Below, piece after piece: positions 33,153 to 43,563 of a stretch of DNA of 64,000 nucleotides. How positions within the stretch are numbered: position 1 is the stretch's first letter; every line of letters begins with the position of its first letter. This stretch comes from Synechococcus sp. PROS-7-1 (GTDB lineage Bacteria > Cyanobacteriota > Cyanobacteriia > PCC-6307 > Cyanobiaceae): positions 2,500,572 to 2,564,571 of the forward strand of contig NZ_CP047945.1 of assembly GCF_014279795.1 (NCBI RefSeq), given 5' to 3'. A program made the position numbers and the translations under genes. The notes below the pieces were generated by a model. The model did no database searches. It had not been told where the DNA came from and was given only the letters and a program-made list of their open reading frames with translations.

Positions 33153-34664
33153 ATGACCGTTCTGAGTGAACTGAAACAACGACGCCACCAACTCGGCTCA
33201 AGCCGCAGCATCCGCCGCCTACTGGAGCGGCGATGGTGGGTGGTGGTCCTCGCCCTGATGTTCACAGGACTGGGGGCCGCCCTGACAGGCGTGCTGTTCA
33301 AGGCAGGCATCAAGACTCTGGGGGCATGGCGTCTCGAACTGCTGGCCGATCTACCCGCCTGGGCGGTGCTACCAGGGCTCGGAGCCGCTGGTGGATTGGT
33401 GTCAGGCCTGCTCGTCACCTGCCTGGCGCCTGCCGCTGGCGGATCAGGAATCACCCACATCATGGGCTTTCTCAAACACCGGGCCGTTCCGATGGGACTG
33501 CAGGTGGGCCTGGTGAAACTGGTGGCAGGAATCGTGGCCATCGGCAGCGGCTTTCCCCTTGGCCCCGAGGGACCCTCCGTGCAGATGGGGGGTTCCGTTG
33601 CCTGGCAGATGGCGCGCTGGCTGAAAGCTCCTGTGGCCTTCCGGCGGGTGATCGTGGCCGCCGGCGGCGGTGCCGGAATCGCCGCGGTCTTCAGTGCACC
33701 CATCGGTGGGTTTGTGTACGCCGTTGAGGAGCTGCTGCACTCAGCCAGGCCCGTGGTGTTGCTGCTGGTGATCGTGACCACCTTCTGGGCCGATGCCTGG
33801 GCCGATGTGCTCGGGCTTGCCGGGCTCAGTCCCAGTGGAGGCGGTCTCGATGCAACCCAGGGGTTCCAGCTGGAACGGGAATACACGCCAATGGTGAGTT
33901 TTCTGCCGATCGATCTGGGCTACCTGATCGGGCTCGGCGTGGTGGTGGGCCTGCTAGCGGAGCTCTACTGCCGCTATGTGCTGGCCATGCAGCGGAAGGG
34001 GGATGCCTGGTTTGGCGATCGGCTGGTGCTGCGCATGGTGCTCAGCGGTGCCGTGCTGGGCAGCGTTTATGCCTTTCTTCCTGAAGAGTTCCACAACCTG
34101 GAGGGACTGCAACATCTGATTGCCAACGGCAAGGCCGACATTCCGATGGCGCTCGGAACGTTCACCGTGCTCTTCTTCAGCACCGGTCTTGCCGCGGCCT
34201 CCGGTGCTCCTGGAGGCCTGTTTTTCCCGATGCTCACCCTTGGCGGGGCGATCGGTTTGGCCTGCGGCTATTGGGTGGAAGCGCTCACGGGGCACGTTCC
34301 CAGCACCTATGTGTTTGCGGGCATGGGGGCCTTCGTGGCCAGCTGTTCGCGCACTCCGATCACCGCCATGTTTCTGGCCTTCGCACTCACGAAGGACCTG
34401 CTGATCCTCAAACCAATCCTTGTGGCCTGTCTGGCCAGTTTTCTGGTGGCCCGGTTGTTTGATGAACGCTCGATTTACGAGCGCCAGTTGGGCACGGAAC
34501 TGAAGGAAGAGGATCATCGGGAAGCGCGCCGCCAGCGCCACGGCAGCATTCATCACGCGTGGGGCGGCTCGACCCGTCGACGGGCCTTCACACCGCCGCC
34601 AGCACCTCCTCCCTCACCGTCACCGCCTGACGAGAACAAACCCAACCTCGGTCAAGACCCCTGA
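33153..34664 (+). CDS. ClC-family chloride channel/antiporter
   Basis: 503 residues with the ClC fold (about 18 helices). Anion-selectivity motifs: GGSGITHIMGF (in place of GSGIP), GFPLGPEGPSVQMGGSVA, whose Glu is the external gate, and GAPGGLFFPMLTLGGAIG. The VYAVEELLHSARP segment keeps the internal proton glutamate (Glu203 of E. coli EriC), so a 2Cl-/H+ exchanger is more likely than a channel. The C-terminus is Pro/Ser-rich and low complexity. Its stop overlaps the apparent CTG start of the next gene. Confidence 0.9.
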   Translation: MTVLSELKQRRHQLGSSRSIRRLLERRWWVVVLALMFTGLGAALTGVLFKAGIKTLGAWRLELLADLPAWAVLPGLGAAGGLVSGLLVTCLAPAAGGSGITHIMGFLKHRAVPMGLQVGLVKLVAGIVAIGSGFPLGPEGPSVQMGGSVAWQMARWLKAPVAFRRVIVAAGGGAGIAAVFSAPIGGFVYAVEELLHSARPVVLLLVIVTTFWADAWADVLGLAGLSPSGGGLDATQGFQLEREYTPMVSFLPIDLGYLIGLGVVVGLLAELYCRYVLAMQRKGDAWFGDRLVLRMVLSGAVLGSVYAFLPEEFHNLEGLQHLIANGKADIPMALGTFTVLFFSTGLAAASGAPGGLFFPMLTLGGAIGLACGYWVEALTGHVPSTYVFAGMGAFVASCSRTPITAMFLAFALTKDLLILKPILVACLASFLVARLFDERSIYERQLGTELKEEDHREARRQRHGSIHHAWGGSTRRRAFTPPPAPPPSPSPPDENKPNLGQDP

Positions 34665-36313
34665 ATCAGGAAACGCTGCTGTTCGATCCGGCCGTACCGG
34701 AACCCGGTGCCCTGCGCACGGTCCTGGCGTTCCCCAGCACGTACACGGTGGGAATCACCAGCCTTGGTTATCAAATCGTTTGGGCCACGCTGGCCTCGCG
34801 ATCCGATCTGGATGTGCGCAGGCTGTTCACTGATCAAGGCGATCCCCAGCACCGCCGCTGCGATCTGTTCGGTCTGTCCCTGAGCTGGGAGCTCGATGGT
34901 CCTGTGTTGCTGGATCTGCTCGAAGGTCAGAGCATCCCGATCTGGAGCGAACAGCGAACAGACGCTGACCCGATCGTGTTCGGAGGGGGGCCTGTGTTAA
35001 CCGCGAACCCCGAACCGTTGGCGCCGTTTTTCGATGTGATCCTGCTGGGGGATGGGGAGGACCTTCTTCCGGCCTTCATCGACGCCCTGCAGGCGGTGCG
35101 CAACGAACCACGGGCCGTGCGTCTGCGGCACCTGGCCAAGGTTCCTGGCATCTACGTCCCAGCTCTGTACGCCCCACACTTCGATTCCGAAGGGTCGCTG
35201 CAATCGATCAAGCCGATCGAAGCGGATCTCCCTGCCACCGTGGCCAAGCAGACCTGGCGAGGCAACACCCTCAGCCACTCCACGGTGATCACTCCCGATG
35301 CCGCATGGCCTGACATCCACATGGTGGAAGTGGTGCGCAGCTGCCCTGAGCTCTGTCGCTTCTGCCTGGCCAGCTATCTCACCCTTCCCTTCCGCACACC
35401 CTCGCTGGATGACGGCTTGATCCCTGCCGTCGAACGGGGTCTGATAGCGACCCGACGTCTGGGACTTCTGGGGGCTTCCGTGACCCAACATCCACAGTTC
35501 GGTGATCTGCTCACCTGGCTGAACAACGCACGCTTCGATGACGTGCGCGTCAGCGTGAGCTCGGTGCGGGCCGCCACTGTGACCCCTCAACTGGCCTCCA
35601 GCCTCGCCAATCGGGGCAGTAAGTCGCTGACCATCGCCATTGAAAGCGGCAGTGAACGGATGCGACGCGTCGTCAACAAGAAGTTGAGCAGCGAGGAGAT
35701 CAACGCTGCTGCACGCCATGCCAAGCAAGGTGGTCTCAGTGCCCTGAAGCTCTATGGAATGGTGGGCCTCCCCAGCGAGCAGGAGGAGGACGTGGAAGCG
35801 ACGGCCGATCTACTGCTTCAACTCAAGAAAGCCACACCAGGGCTGCGCTTCACCCTTGGGGTAAGCACGTTTGTTCCCAAGGCCCACACGCCGTTCCAAT
35901 GGCAGGGCGTGCGACCCGAGGCCGACAAACGCTTGAAACGCCTTGGCAAACGGCTGAAACCGAAAGGCATTGATCTGCGACCAGAAAGTTATGGCTGGAG
36001 CGTGATCCAGGCGCTGCTGTCGCGCAGTGATCGTCGACTGGCTCCTGTGATCGTGGCCGTCCGCGGCACACAGGAGAGTCTTGGCGGTTGGAAGAAGGCC
36101 TACCGAGCAGCTCGGGCCGGCGAGCTGCCAGCAGCGAAAAGCGCCGGTGTGGAGTTACCTCTGCCGCCCGCCTGGGAGCAGGTGATTCACGAAACCTGGC
36201 CAGACGACACCGTGCTTCCCTGGTCGCACCTGCAGGGCCCCCTCCCCCAGGACACCCTGCTCAAGCATCAGCACCAGGCACTGCGCCCTGAACCGGCTGA
36301 GGACTTGGACTGA
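34661..36313 (+). CDS. B12-binding-type radical SAM protein, apparent CTG start
   Basis: About 550 residues. An N-terminal cobalamin-binding-like domain (DLFGLSLSWELDGPVLLDLL, then PIVFGGGPVLTANPEPLAPF) precedes the radical SAM core with the cluster motif SCPELCRFCLASY (CxxxCxxC), TIAIESGSERMRRVVNKKL and GMVGLPSEQEEDVEATADLL. The first GTG is at 34748, but clearly coding sequence (LLFDPAVPEPGALRTVLAFP) precedes it back to CTG 34661, which overlaps the upstream stop as CTGA; the frame has no ATG/GTG/TTG before its stop at 34628. Resembles large uncharacterised TIGR-type B12-radical SAM proteins; substrate unknown. Confidence 0.82.
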   Translation: MNQETLLFDPAVPEPGALRTVLAFPSTYTVGITSLGYQIVWATLASRSDLDVRRLFTDQGDPQHRRCDLFGLSLSWELDGPVLLDLLEGQSIPIWSEQRTDADPIVFGGGPVLTANPEPLAPFFDVILLGDGEDLLPAFIDALQAVRNEPRAVRLRHLAKVPGIYVPALYAPHFDSEGSLQSIKPIEADLPATVAKQTWRGNTLSHSTVITPDAAWPDIHMVEVVRSCPELCRFCLASYLTLPFRTPSLDDGLIPAVERGLIATRRLGLLGASVTQHPQFGDLLTWLNNARFDDVRVSVSSVRAATVTPQLASSLANRGSKSLTIAIESGSERMRRVVNKKLSSEEINAAARHAKQGGLSALKLYGMVGLPSEQEEDVEATADLLLQLKKATPGLRFTLGVSTFVPKAHTPFQWQGVRPEADKRLKRLGKRLKPKGIDLRPESYGWSVIQALLSRSDRRLAPVIVAVRGTQESLGGWKKAYRAARAGELPAAKSAGVELPLPPAWEQVIHETWPDDTVLPWSHLQGPLPQDTLLKHQHQALRPEPAEDLD

Positions 36314-37565
36314 ACGAGGTCCGCAACCCCGCGAGCAGAATCCAGCCGGCGATGTTCAGACGGCTATCGAAGAACGGCAGATCCGTGGCGTGCAGAACCG
36401 TCAGCACCAGGGCAGCCGTCCACCAGGCTCGATCAAACAAACCGAGAGATCCACGGCGCAGGCTCACCACCAGCAGCAACAGCACCAGAGCCACCACCAA
36501 CACGGCTGCAGGCAGGCCATGGCTGATGGCCAATTCCAGCGGGAGATTGTGGGCATGGCCGTGCCACTTTCCGGTTCTGAGGGGGTAAATCACGGAAAAG
36601 GCCGCGGCACCCCAACCAAACCAGGGGCGTTCCGCAATCAACTGCAGCGCGAGTCCCCACTGGCTGAGCCGTGTGGACGCCAGGGCACGCTGGCTGGCGT
36701 ACTGCGTATCGCTGAGACGGGCCCAGATCCCCTCGGGGACGACCATGCGCGCAGGATCCTGGAGCGGGGGAGGCACCCCTGGCAAAACAGCCGCAAGCAC
36801 GGGTACTAGAGCCAACCCCAGCAGAGGCAGCAGCCAGGGCCAGCTCGGAGGACCGAGCACCAGGGGAACAGCGAGCACCAGCGCTCCCCAGCCATTGCGC
36901 GACTCGGTCAACACCAGTGACAACACCACTGACGCAGCCATGGTCAGCACCACCCCACGGCGCACGCGGTTGAGACCAGGCTGCACCAAAGTCGCCAGCA
37001 TCAACGGCCAGACCATCGCCAACCAGGCCGAAGCGATGTTGGCGTAGTCGAACAATCCCGACAGACGTCCCTCGGGTCGGCCACCTGCGGACATAAACCA
37101 GATGATCAGTCCACCAAAGATTTGCCAGGGTCCCTGCCAACCAAACCACAGCTGGCCCAGGCCGGTCACGACCACGGGAACACTTCCTGCCACAAGCCAG
37201 AGGCTGCTGCGGCGACGCGACGACGGCAGGGCCACATAAGGCTGAAACCCCCAGAACCCCCAGAAGAAAGGAATCCAATTGCCTAGGCCAACCCAGGCCA
37301 ACGGGCCGGAATACGACCGAACACAACCCACCACCATGAACAATCCAGCCAGCAGCAGGGGGGCATTCCAGGGATCACGCCAGAACGGACGCTCCCGATT
37401 CACACTTCCCAGAATCAGGGCTGGAAACAAGAGAAGACCAGCCAGCAGAGCACTGGACGGCAGAAAGAACAAACCGAGCTGAAAGCAACGCCATCCCCAG
37501 GTGGATGCCGATGGAGGACTCTTCCCGTCCAACCAGGCCGAGACCATGCGTAGGGAACGGGTCAT
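36261..37565 (-). CDS. O-antigen ligase-like / IctB-family membrane protein
   Basis: 434 residues with about 11 hydrophobic segments. The Wzy_C-type signature is in ERPWFGWGAAAFSVIYPLRT followed by WHGHAHNLPLELAISHGLPA, with LSLVLTESRNGWGALVLAVP earlier. The family includes O-antigen ligases/polymerases and cyanobacterial IctB, once proposed for bicarbonate transport. Either lipopolysaccharide assembly or a related polymer role is likely. Its start overlaps the purU stop by 4 bases; its end converges with the radical SAM gene (53-base overlap). Confidence 0.8.
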   Translation of the reverse strand: MTRSLRMVSAWLDGKSPPSASTWGWRCFQLGLFFLPSSALLAGLLLFPALILGSVNRERPFWRDPWNAPLLLAGLFMVVGCVRSYSGPLAWVGLGNWIPFFWGFWGFQPYVALPSSRRRSSLWLVAGSVPVVVTGLGQLWFGWQGPWQIFGGLIIWFMSAGGRPEGRLSGLFDYANIASAWLAMVWPLMLATLVQPGLNRVRRGVVLTMAASVVLSLVLTESRNGWGALVLAVPLVLGPPSWPWLLPLLGLALVPVLAAVLPGVPPPLQDPARMVVPEGIWARLSDTQYASQRALASTRLSQWGLALQLIAERPWFGWGAAAFSVIYPLRTGKWHGHAHNLPLELAISHGLPAAVLVVALVLLLLVVSLRRGSLGLFDRAWWTAALVLTVLHATDLPFFDSRLNIAGWILLAGLRTSFSPSPQPVQGAVPGADA

Positions 37566-38416
37566 GCGAACACAGCCGTGCGTCCGCGATACACCATCAC
37601 CTGACGACGGAGGTGGAGACGCAGGGCGCGGGACAGGGCCAGCCTTTCGGTGTCACGCCCTTTTCGAATCAGATCCTCCACCTCATCGCGGTGACTCACA
37701 GTGGCGATCGTTTGCTCGATGATCGGACCGTCATCCAGTTCCTCGGTGACGTAATGCGCTGTGGCACCGATCAACTTCACTCCGCGCTCCCAGGCCCGGT
37801 GATAAGGCTGCGCACCCTTGAAAGCGGGCAGGAACGAATGGTGAATGTTGATCACCTCAGAAAAACGCTCCAAAAACCCCCCGCTCAGCACCTGCATGTA
37901 CTTGGCGAGCACAGCCAAATCAATCTGATGCTCCGCCAGCAGATTGAGAATGGTGGCCTCCGCTTCGGTCTTGTTGCCTGACGTGACAGGAACGCAGACG
38001 AAAGGAACTCCGAAATCAGCGCAGCAGGCTTCCAAGTCTGGATGGTTGCTGATCACCAAGGGAACCTGCATGGGCAACTCTCCGCTGCGTGCCCGCCAGA
38101 GCAGATCGAGCAAACAATGGCTCTGTTTGCTCACCAGAATTGCGACGCGGGGATGGTCGTCGGAAAAATGAACCTGGGCGTCACCACCAAGACGCTCCGC
38201 CAAGGCCTTCACTGCCAAAGGGATGGCGTCCCTGGGTAAACCAAAACCCTGCAGATCCCATTCAATCCGGCTCAGAAACAATCCAGCACCAGCGTCGGTG
38301 TGGTGGTCCGCGTGACGAATATTGCCGCCGTTCGCTGCCACCCAGCCGGCGATGTCACTCACGAGTGCCGGGCGATCGGGACAGATCAGCTGCAGGATGA
38401 CCGAAGCGGGTGACAC
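37562..38416 (-). CDS. purU: formyltetrahydrofolate deformylase
   Basis: 284 residues: an N-terminal ACT domain (LQLICPDRPALVSDIAGWVA) and a formyltransferase-type hydrolase domain with PFVCVPVTSGNKTEAEA, VLAKYMQVLSGGFLERF, the catalytic His in INIHHSFLPAFKGAQPYHRA and the Asp in ATAHYVTEELDDGPIIEQ. It hydrolyses 10-formyl-THF to formate and THF, providing formate for PurT, which is also encoded in this window. Start is GTG 38416. Overlaps the membrane protein gene downstream. Confidence 0.95.
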   Translation of the reverse strand: MSPASVILQLICPDRPALVSDIAGWVAANGGNIRHADHHTDAGAGLFLSRIEWDLQGFGLPRDAIPLAVKALAERLGGDAQVHFSDDHPRVAILVSKQSHCLLDLLWRARSGELPMQVPLVISNHPDLEACCADFGVPFVCVPVTSGNKTEAEATILNLLAEHQIDLAVLAKYMQVLSGGFLERFSEVINIHHSFLPAFKGAQPYHRAWERGVKLIGATAHYVTEELDDGPIIEQTIATVSHRDEVEDLIRKGRDTERLALSRALRLHLRRQVMVYRGRTAVFA

Positions 38417-38466
38417 ACAAAAGACCGTGACAGACCCTGATTCTGCGCCCGGGAAAGCCCTTGAGC

Positions 38467-38727
38467 TCAGCGAAGGTGCAGGTTGAGATCCCGGGGTGTG
38501 GCCTGGCGGATCCTGGCCCGGATGGTGGAGAGACCGAGGCGTTCATGGGCCGCGACCCGGTGACAGCCGTTGAACCCCCAGAGCTGACCCTTCACCTCAA
38601 GAACATCGATCGGCTCGCGCAGCCCCTCCTGCGCAATCGATGCCATCAAAGCCTCCACCTTGGCTTCATCCAAAAAACGCTGAAGGGGGCGTCGCACAGA
38701 CGCGAGAGGCACCGATGCAACTCTCAT
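38467..38727 (-). CDS. srx: sulfiredoxin
   Basis: 86 residues of the ParB/sulfiredoxin fold. The active-site loop GFNGCHRVAAHERLG carries the catalytic Cys of the F-x-G-C-H-R motif, with ATP-binding residues in LREPIDVLEVKGQLW. Sulfiredoxin uses ATP to reduce the sulfinic form of 2-Cys peroxiredoxins. Size fits cyanobacterial enzymes. The strand is opposite to psbQ, with 74 bases of shared promoter region. ParB nuclease-like annotation is the alternative, but GCHR argues for Srx. Confidence 0.88.
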   Translation of the reverse strand: MRVASVPLASVRRPLQRFLDEAKVEALMASIAQEGLREPIDVLEVKGQLWGFNGCHRVAAHERLGLSTIRARIRQATPRDLNLHLR

Positions 38728-38801
38728 AAGCGAACTCGTAACGAGTATGAGCTAATTCACTGTAGGCCGCGGTTAAAGTCGCCTCACTTCCTTCACCTTC
38801 C

Positions 38802-39260
38802 ATGCTGAGCGCCCTGCGTCGCCTTGCTGCGTTCTGCCTCTGTCTCGCTCTCTGCTTCGGCCTGGCCGCCTGCAGTGGCGGCGCCAAGGCCAAGCCTGCC
38901 ACCATCAGTCCCGACGACATGGCGGTGATTCGTCGCCAAGTTGAGGGATTTACAGCTGCAAAAGAACGGCTTCCTGAATTGGCCCAACTCGTGAATCAGC
39001 GCGACTGGACGTTCACCCGCAACTTGATCCATGGCCCCATGCAGGAAGTGGGACGAGAAATGCTTTACATCAATCAGCGCCTGCTTCCCCAAGACCGTGC
39101 CAATGCCAATGCACTGGCTGCCTCGCTGAAGGATGCCCTGGCCGATCTCGATGAGGCTGCCCGGCTGCAAGACGGTGCCCGCCTCCAGAAAGCCTATGTG
39201 GCGGTGGCCACGGGATTCTCCAATTACTCCCAGGTCATCCCTGCCCAGGCCCTGAGCTGA
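38802..39260 (+). CDS. psbQ: photosystem II protein PsbQ (CyanoQ lipoprotein)
   Basis: 152 residues. A basic N-terminus, hydrophobic core and lipobox (CFGLAACSGG, Cys lipidated after cleavage) anchor it on the lumenal side of thylakoids. The mature part is a four-helix bundle typical of cyanobacterial PsbQ: RDWTFTRNLIHGPMQEVGRE, MLYINQRLLPQDRANANALA, and YVAVATGFSNYSQVIP. It stabilises the oxygen-evolving complex of PSII dimers. Its stop overlaps the apparent CTG start of the oxidoreductase. Confidence 0.93.
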   Translation: MLSALRRLAAFCLCLALCFGLAACSGGAKAKPATISPDDMAVIRRQVEGFTAAKERLPELAQLVNQRDWTFTRNLIHGPMQEVGREMLYINQRLLPQDRANANALAASLKDALADLDEAARLQDGARLQKAYVAVATGFSNYSQVIPAQALS

Positions 39261-40363
39261 CGACCTCCATCGCCGTCATTGGTGCCGGCATTGTCGGCAC
39301 CGCCACCTCCTGGCATCTCAGCCGCCTTGGACATGCAGTGGTGCTGGTGGACCCTTGCCTGGCATCAGCAGTTCCAGAGGCATCGAGTCAACGCCGTTTG
39401 AACGGGAGCACAGCGTCCCTCGGCGTTCTCATGGGCCATGCCTTTCGCCGTTCCAGCGGCCGAGGTTGGCGTTTACGCCAGCAGAGCATGGCCCTCTGGG
39501 CTGCTTGGGTCTCACAGCTTGACCATCCAACTTCACCGCTCAGCCTGCAGACCCCTCTGGTGCAGCTCGCTGCAAGCGACGAAGAAGCAGAGCGCATGCG
39601 ACAGCTCGCGCAAGCCAGGCAGGGAAGAGGACTGCAGTTTCTCGAAGAGCCAGCATTGCCTCCAGCGCCAACACCATGGCCGCGACCTGGCCATGGCGCT
39701 TTGCTCTCTGATCAGGATGGACGGGTGGACCCTCTGGCGCTGTTGCGCGCCCTGCGACGGGCTTTCGCCGCGCAAGGCGGAGAAATGCAGGCGACCACGG
39801 CTCAGTGTCTGGAGCGCTCCGGTGCCGGGGGCCAAGGTCGCTGGCGCGTGATCACGGCCAATGGGGATCTGCTGCACGTTGATGCCGTGGTGATCTGTTC
39901 GGCCCTGGGTAGTTCGCAATTAATCGAACCCTTGGGACACCACCGACCCATGGAGGCCGTGCTGGGGCAAGTGCTGGAGCTGAAACGACAGGACCCTCAA
40001 CCCAGCTGGGAGAACTGGCCAGCCGTACTCACCTGTGGCGGCATCAATCTGATCCCCCACGGCGATCGACAGCTGTGGCTGGGAGCCACCGTTGAGCCGG
40101 GCACGGTGGGTGATGCCTCGCTCGTGTCCGCGATGAAAACGCTGAACAACCTGGCGCCCGCGTGGTTGAAGGATGCTGAATGCATCGGCCAGTGGCAAGG
40201 ATTGCGCGCCCGCCCGCAGGACCAGCCGGCACCGCTGCTGGAGCATTTGGAACCGGGCTTAATTCTGGCCTCTGGCCACTACCGCAATGGCGTGCTGCTG
40301 GCTCCAGCCAGCGCCGAATGGGTGGGCCAACAAATTGATTCATCAATCCTTACCGGCTCTTAA
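39257..40363 (+). CDS. FAD-dependent oxidoreductase (DAO family), apparent CTG start
   Basis: About 368 residues. The dinucleotide-binding motif IAVIGAGIVGTATSWHL lies before the first canonical start (GTG 39338), so translation must begin upstream; the only candidate near the motif is CTG 39257, overlapping the psbQ stop as CTGA. The rest fits D-amino-acid oxidase/glycine oxidase-type proteins: VVICSALGSSQLIEPLG, LWLGATVEPGTVGDASLV and LEPGLILASGHYRNGVLLAP. A role in amine or glycine oxidation (ThiO-like) is possible; the substrate is unknown. Confidence 0.82.
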   Translation: MTTSIAVIGAGIVGTATSWHLSRLGHAVVLVDPCLASAVPEASSQRRLNGSTASLGVLMGHAFRRSSGRGWRLRQQSMALWAAWVSQLDHPTSPLSLQTPLVQLAASDEEAERMRQLAQARQGRGLQFLEEPALPPAPTPWPRPGHGALLSDQDGRVDPLALLRALRRAFAAQGGEMQATTAQCLERSGAGGQGRWRVITANGDLLHVDAVVICSALGSSQLIEPLGHHRPMEAVLGQVLELKRQDPQPSWENWPAVLTCGGINLIPHGDRQLWLGATVEPGTVGDASLVSAMKTLNNLAPAWLKDAECIGQWQGLRARPQDQPAPLLEHLEPGLILASGHYRNGVLLAPASAEWVGQQIDSSILTGS

Positions 40364-40438
40364 TTCGACGCTGAAAGGGTGTGCATAAGGTCCGGGCGGA
40401 GCTCGACCTCCTGACAAGCCGTTTTCGCCATCGAAATC

Positions 40439-41446
40439 ATGCGTCGTTCTTTTCAAGCCCGAGCGCTCACTGCCATCGCGGGACTCACCGCTGGTGTCAG
40501 CCTCGTCGCCTGCTCTTCAGGCGGAGGCGGTGGCGGAGACCAACTCAAGGGCAGCCTATCTGGGGCTGGCGCCTCGTTCCCAGCGGCCATCTACACCCGT
40601 TGGTTCCAGGAACTGGCTCCCCAGGGCATCAAGGTGAACTACCAGTCGGTTGGGTCCGGCGCCGGTGTGCGTCAGTTCCAAGCCGGCACGGTGGACTTCG
40701 GAGCCTCTGACGCGCCGATGAAGCCAGACGACATCGCCAAGGTGACCCGCGGCGTGCTGCAGATCCCAATGACCGCAGGCGCCATTGCCGTGGGCTACAA
40801 CTTCCCAGGCTGCGAACTGAAGCTCACCCAGGAGCAACTGGCCGGCATTTTCCTGGGCAAGATCAAGAACTACAGCGAAGTGGGCTGTGATGACAAGGCC
40901 ATCACCGTGGTCCGTCGTTCCGATGGCTCCGGCACCACTTACAACTTCACCAAGCACCTCTCAGCCATCAGCGATGCCTGGAAGAACGGTCCCGGAACCG
41001 GCAAGTCCGTGGCCTGGCCCACAGGCGTCGGTGCCAAAGGCAACGAAGGTGTCGCCGCCCAGCTGAATCAGATCGACGGTGGCTTGGGTTACGTGGAAGT
41101 GGCCTACGTGAAAGGAAAGCTGCAGTCGGCTGCCTTAGCCAATGCATCCGGTGAGCAGGTGAAGCCCACCAACGAAAGCGAGAGCACGGCCCTGGCCTCC
41201 ATCGACCTGGGTCCCGATCTGATCGGAGGCAATCCCAATCCTCCCAAGGGCTATCCGATCGTGACCTTCACCTGGATCCTGGCCTACAAGGAAGGCAACG
41301 CCGACAAAACCGACCTGCTGAAGAAGACCTTCGAGTTCATGCTGTCGGAGAAGTCCCAGAGCCAGGCACCGGAACTGGGCTACGTCTCCCTGCCGGCCGA
41401 GGTTGTGGAGAAGTCCAAGGCTGCCGTGGCCCAGATCAGCGAGTGA
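40439..41446 (+). CDS. pstS: phosphate ABC transporter substrate-binding protein
   Basis: 335 residues. Lipoprotein signal with lipobox SLVACSSGG; mature protein starts with LSGAGASFPAAIYTRWFQEL, and has VNYQSVGSGAGVRQFQAGTV, DFGASDAPM, VVRRSDGSGTTYNFTKHL and GLGYVEVAYVKGKL, all PstS. It captures periplasmic phosphate for PstCAB. The permease genes are not adjacent, common for the extra PstS/SphX copies in marine Synechococcus. I found no clear Pho box in the 75 bases upstream. Confidence 0.95.
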   Translation: MRRSFQARALTAIAGLTAGVSLVACSSGGGGGGDQLKGSLSGAGASFPAAIYTRWFQELAPQGIKVNYQSVGSGAGVRQFQAGTVDFGASDAPMKPDDIAKVTRGVLQIPMTAGAIAVGYNFPGCELKLTQEQLAGIFLGKIKNYSEVGCDDKAITVVRRSDGSGTTYNFTKHLSAISDAWKNGPGTGKSVAWPTGVGAKGNEGVAAQLNQIDGGLGYVEVAYVKGKLQSAALANASGEQVKPTNESESTALASIDLGPDLIGGNPNPPKGYPIVTFTWILAYKEGNADKTDLLKKTFEFMLSEKSQSQAPELGYVSLPAEVVEKSKAAVAQISE

Positions 41447-41479
41447 TCGCCCAGCGCTAAGGAGCAGGGACCAACAAAA

Positions 41480-41501
41480 AAGGGGGCCTTACGGCCCCCT
41501 T
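41480..41501. terminator. bidirectional terminator between pstS and dnaK
   Basis: Nine-base GC-rich stem AAGGGGGCC / GGCCCCCTT with a TTAC loop, preceded by AACAAAAA and followed by CGTTTT, so it can end both converging transcripts. Confidence 0.9.
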
Positions 41502-41523
41502 CGTTTTGCTCACTTGGTTGGAA

Positions 41524-43440
<1,917 letters not shown>

Positions 43441-43563
43441 TCGGTGCCTCCTGACTCCGCGAAATGACTGATTAGATCTTTCGCATCTTCGTCAGAGGAA
43501 ACGCCTGCAGGCGAGGTGTGGTTCCCGAACAGGCAGGCTGGTAACCAGACACACAAGGGCAAC

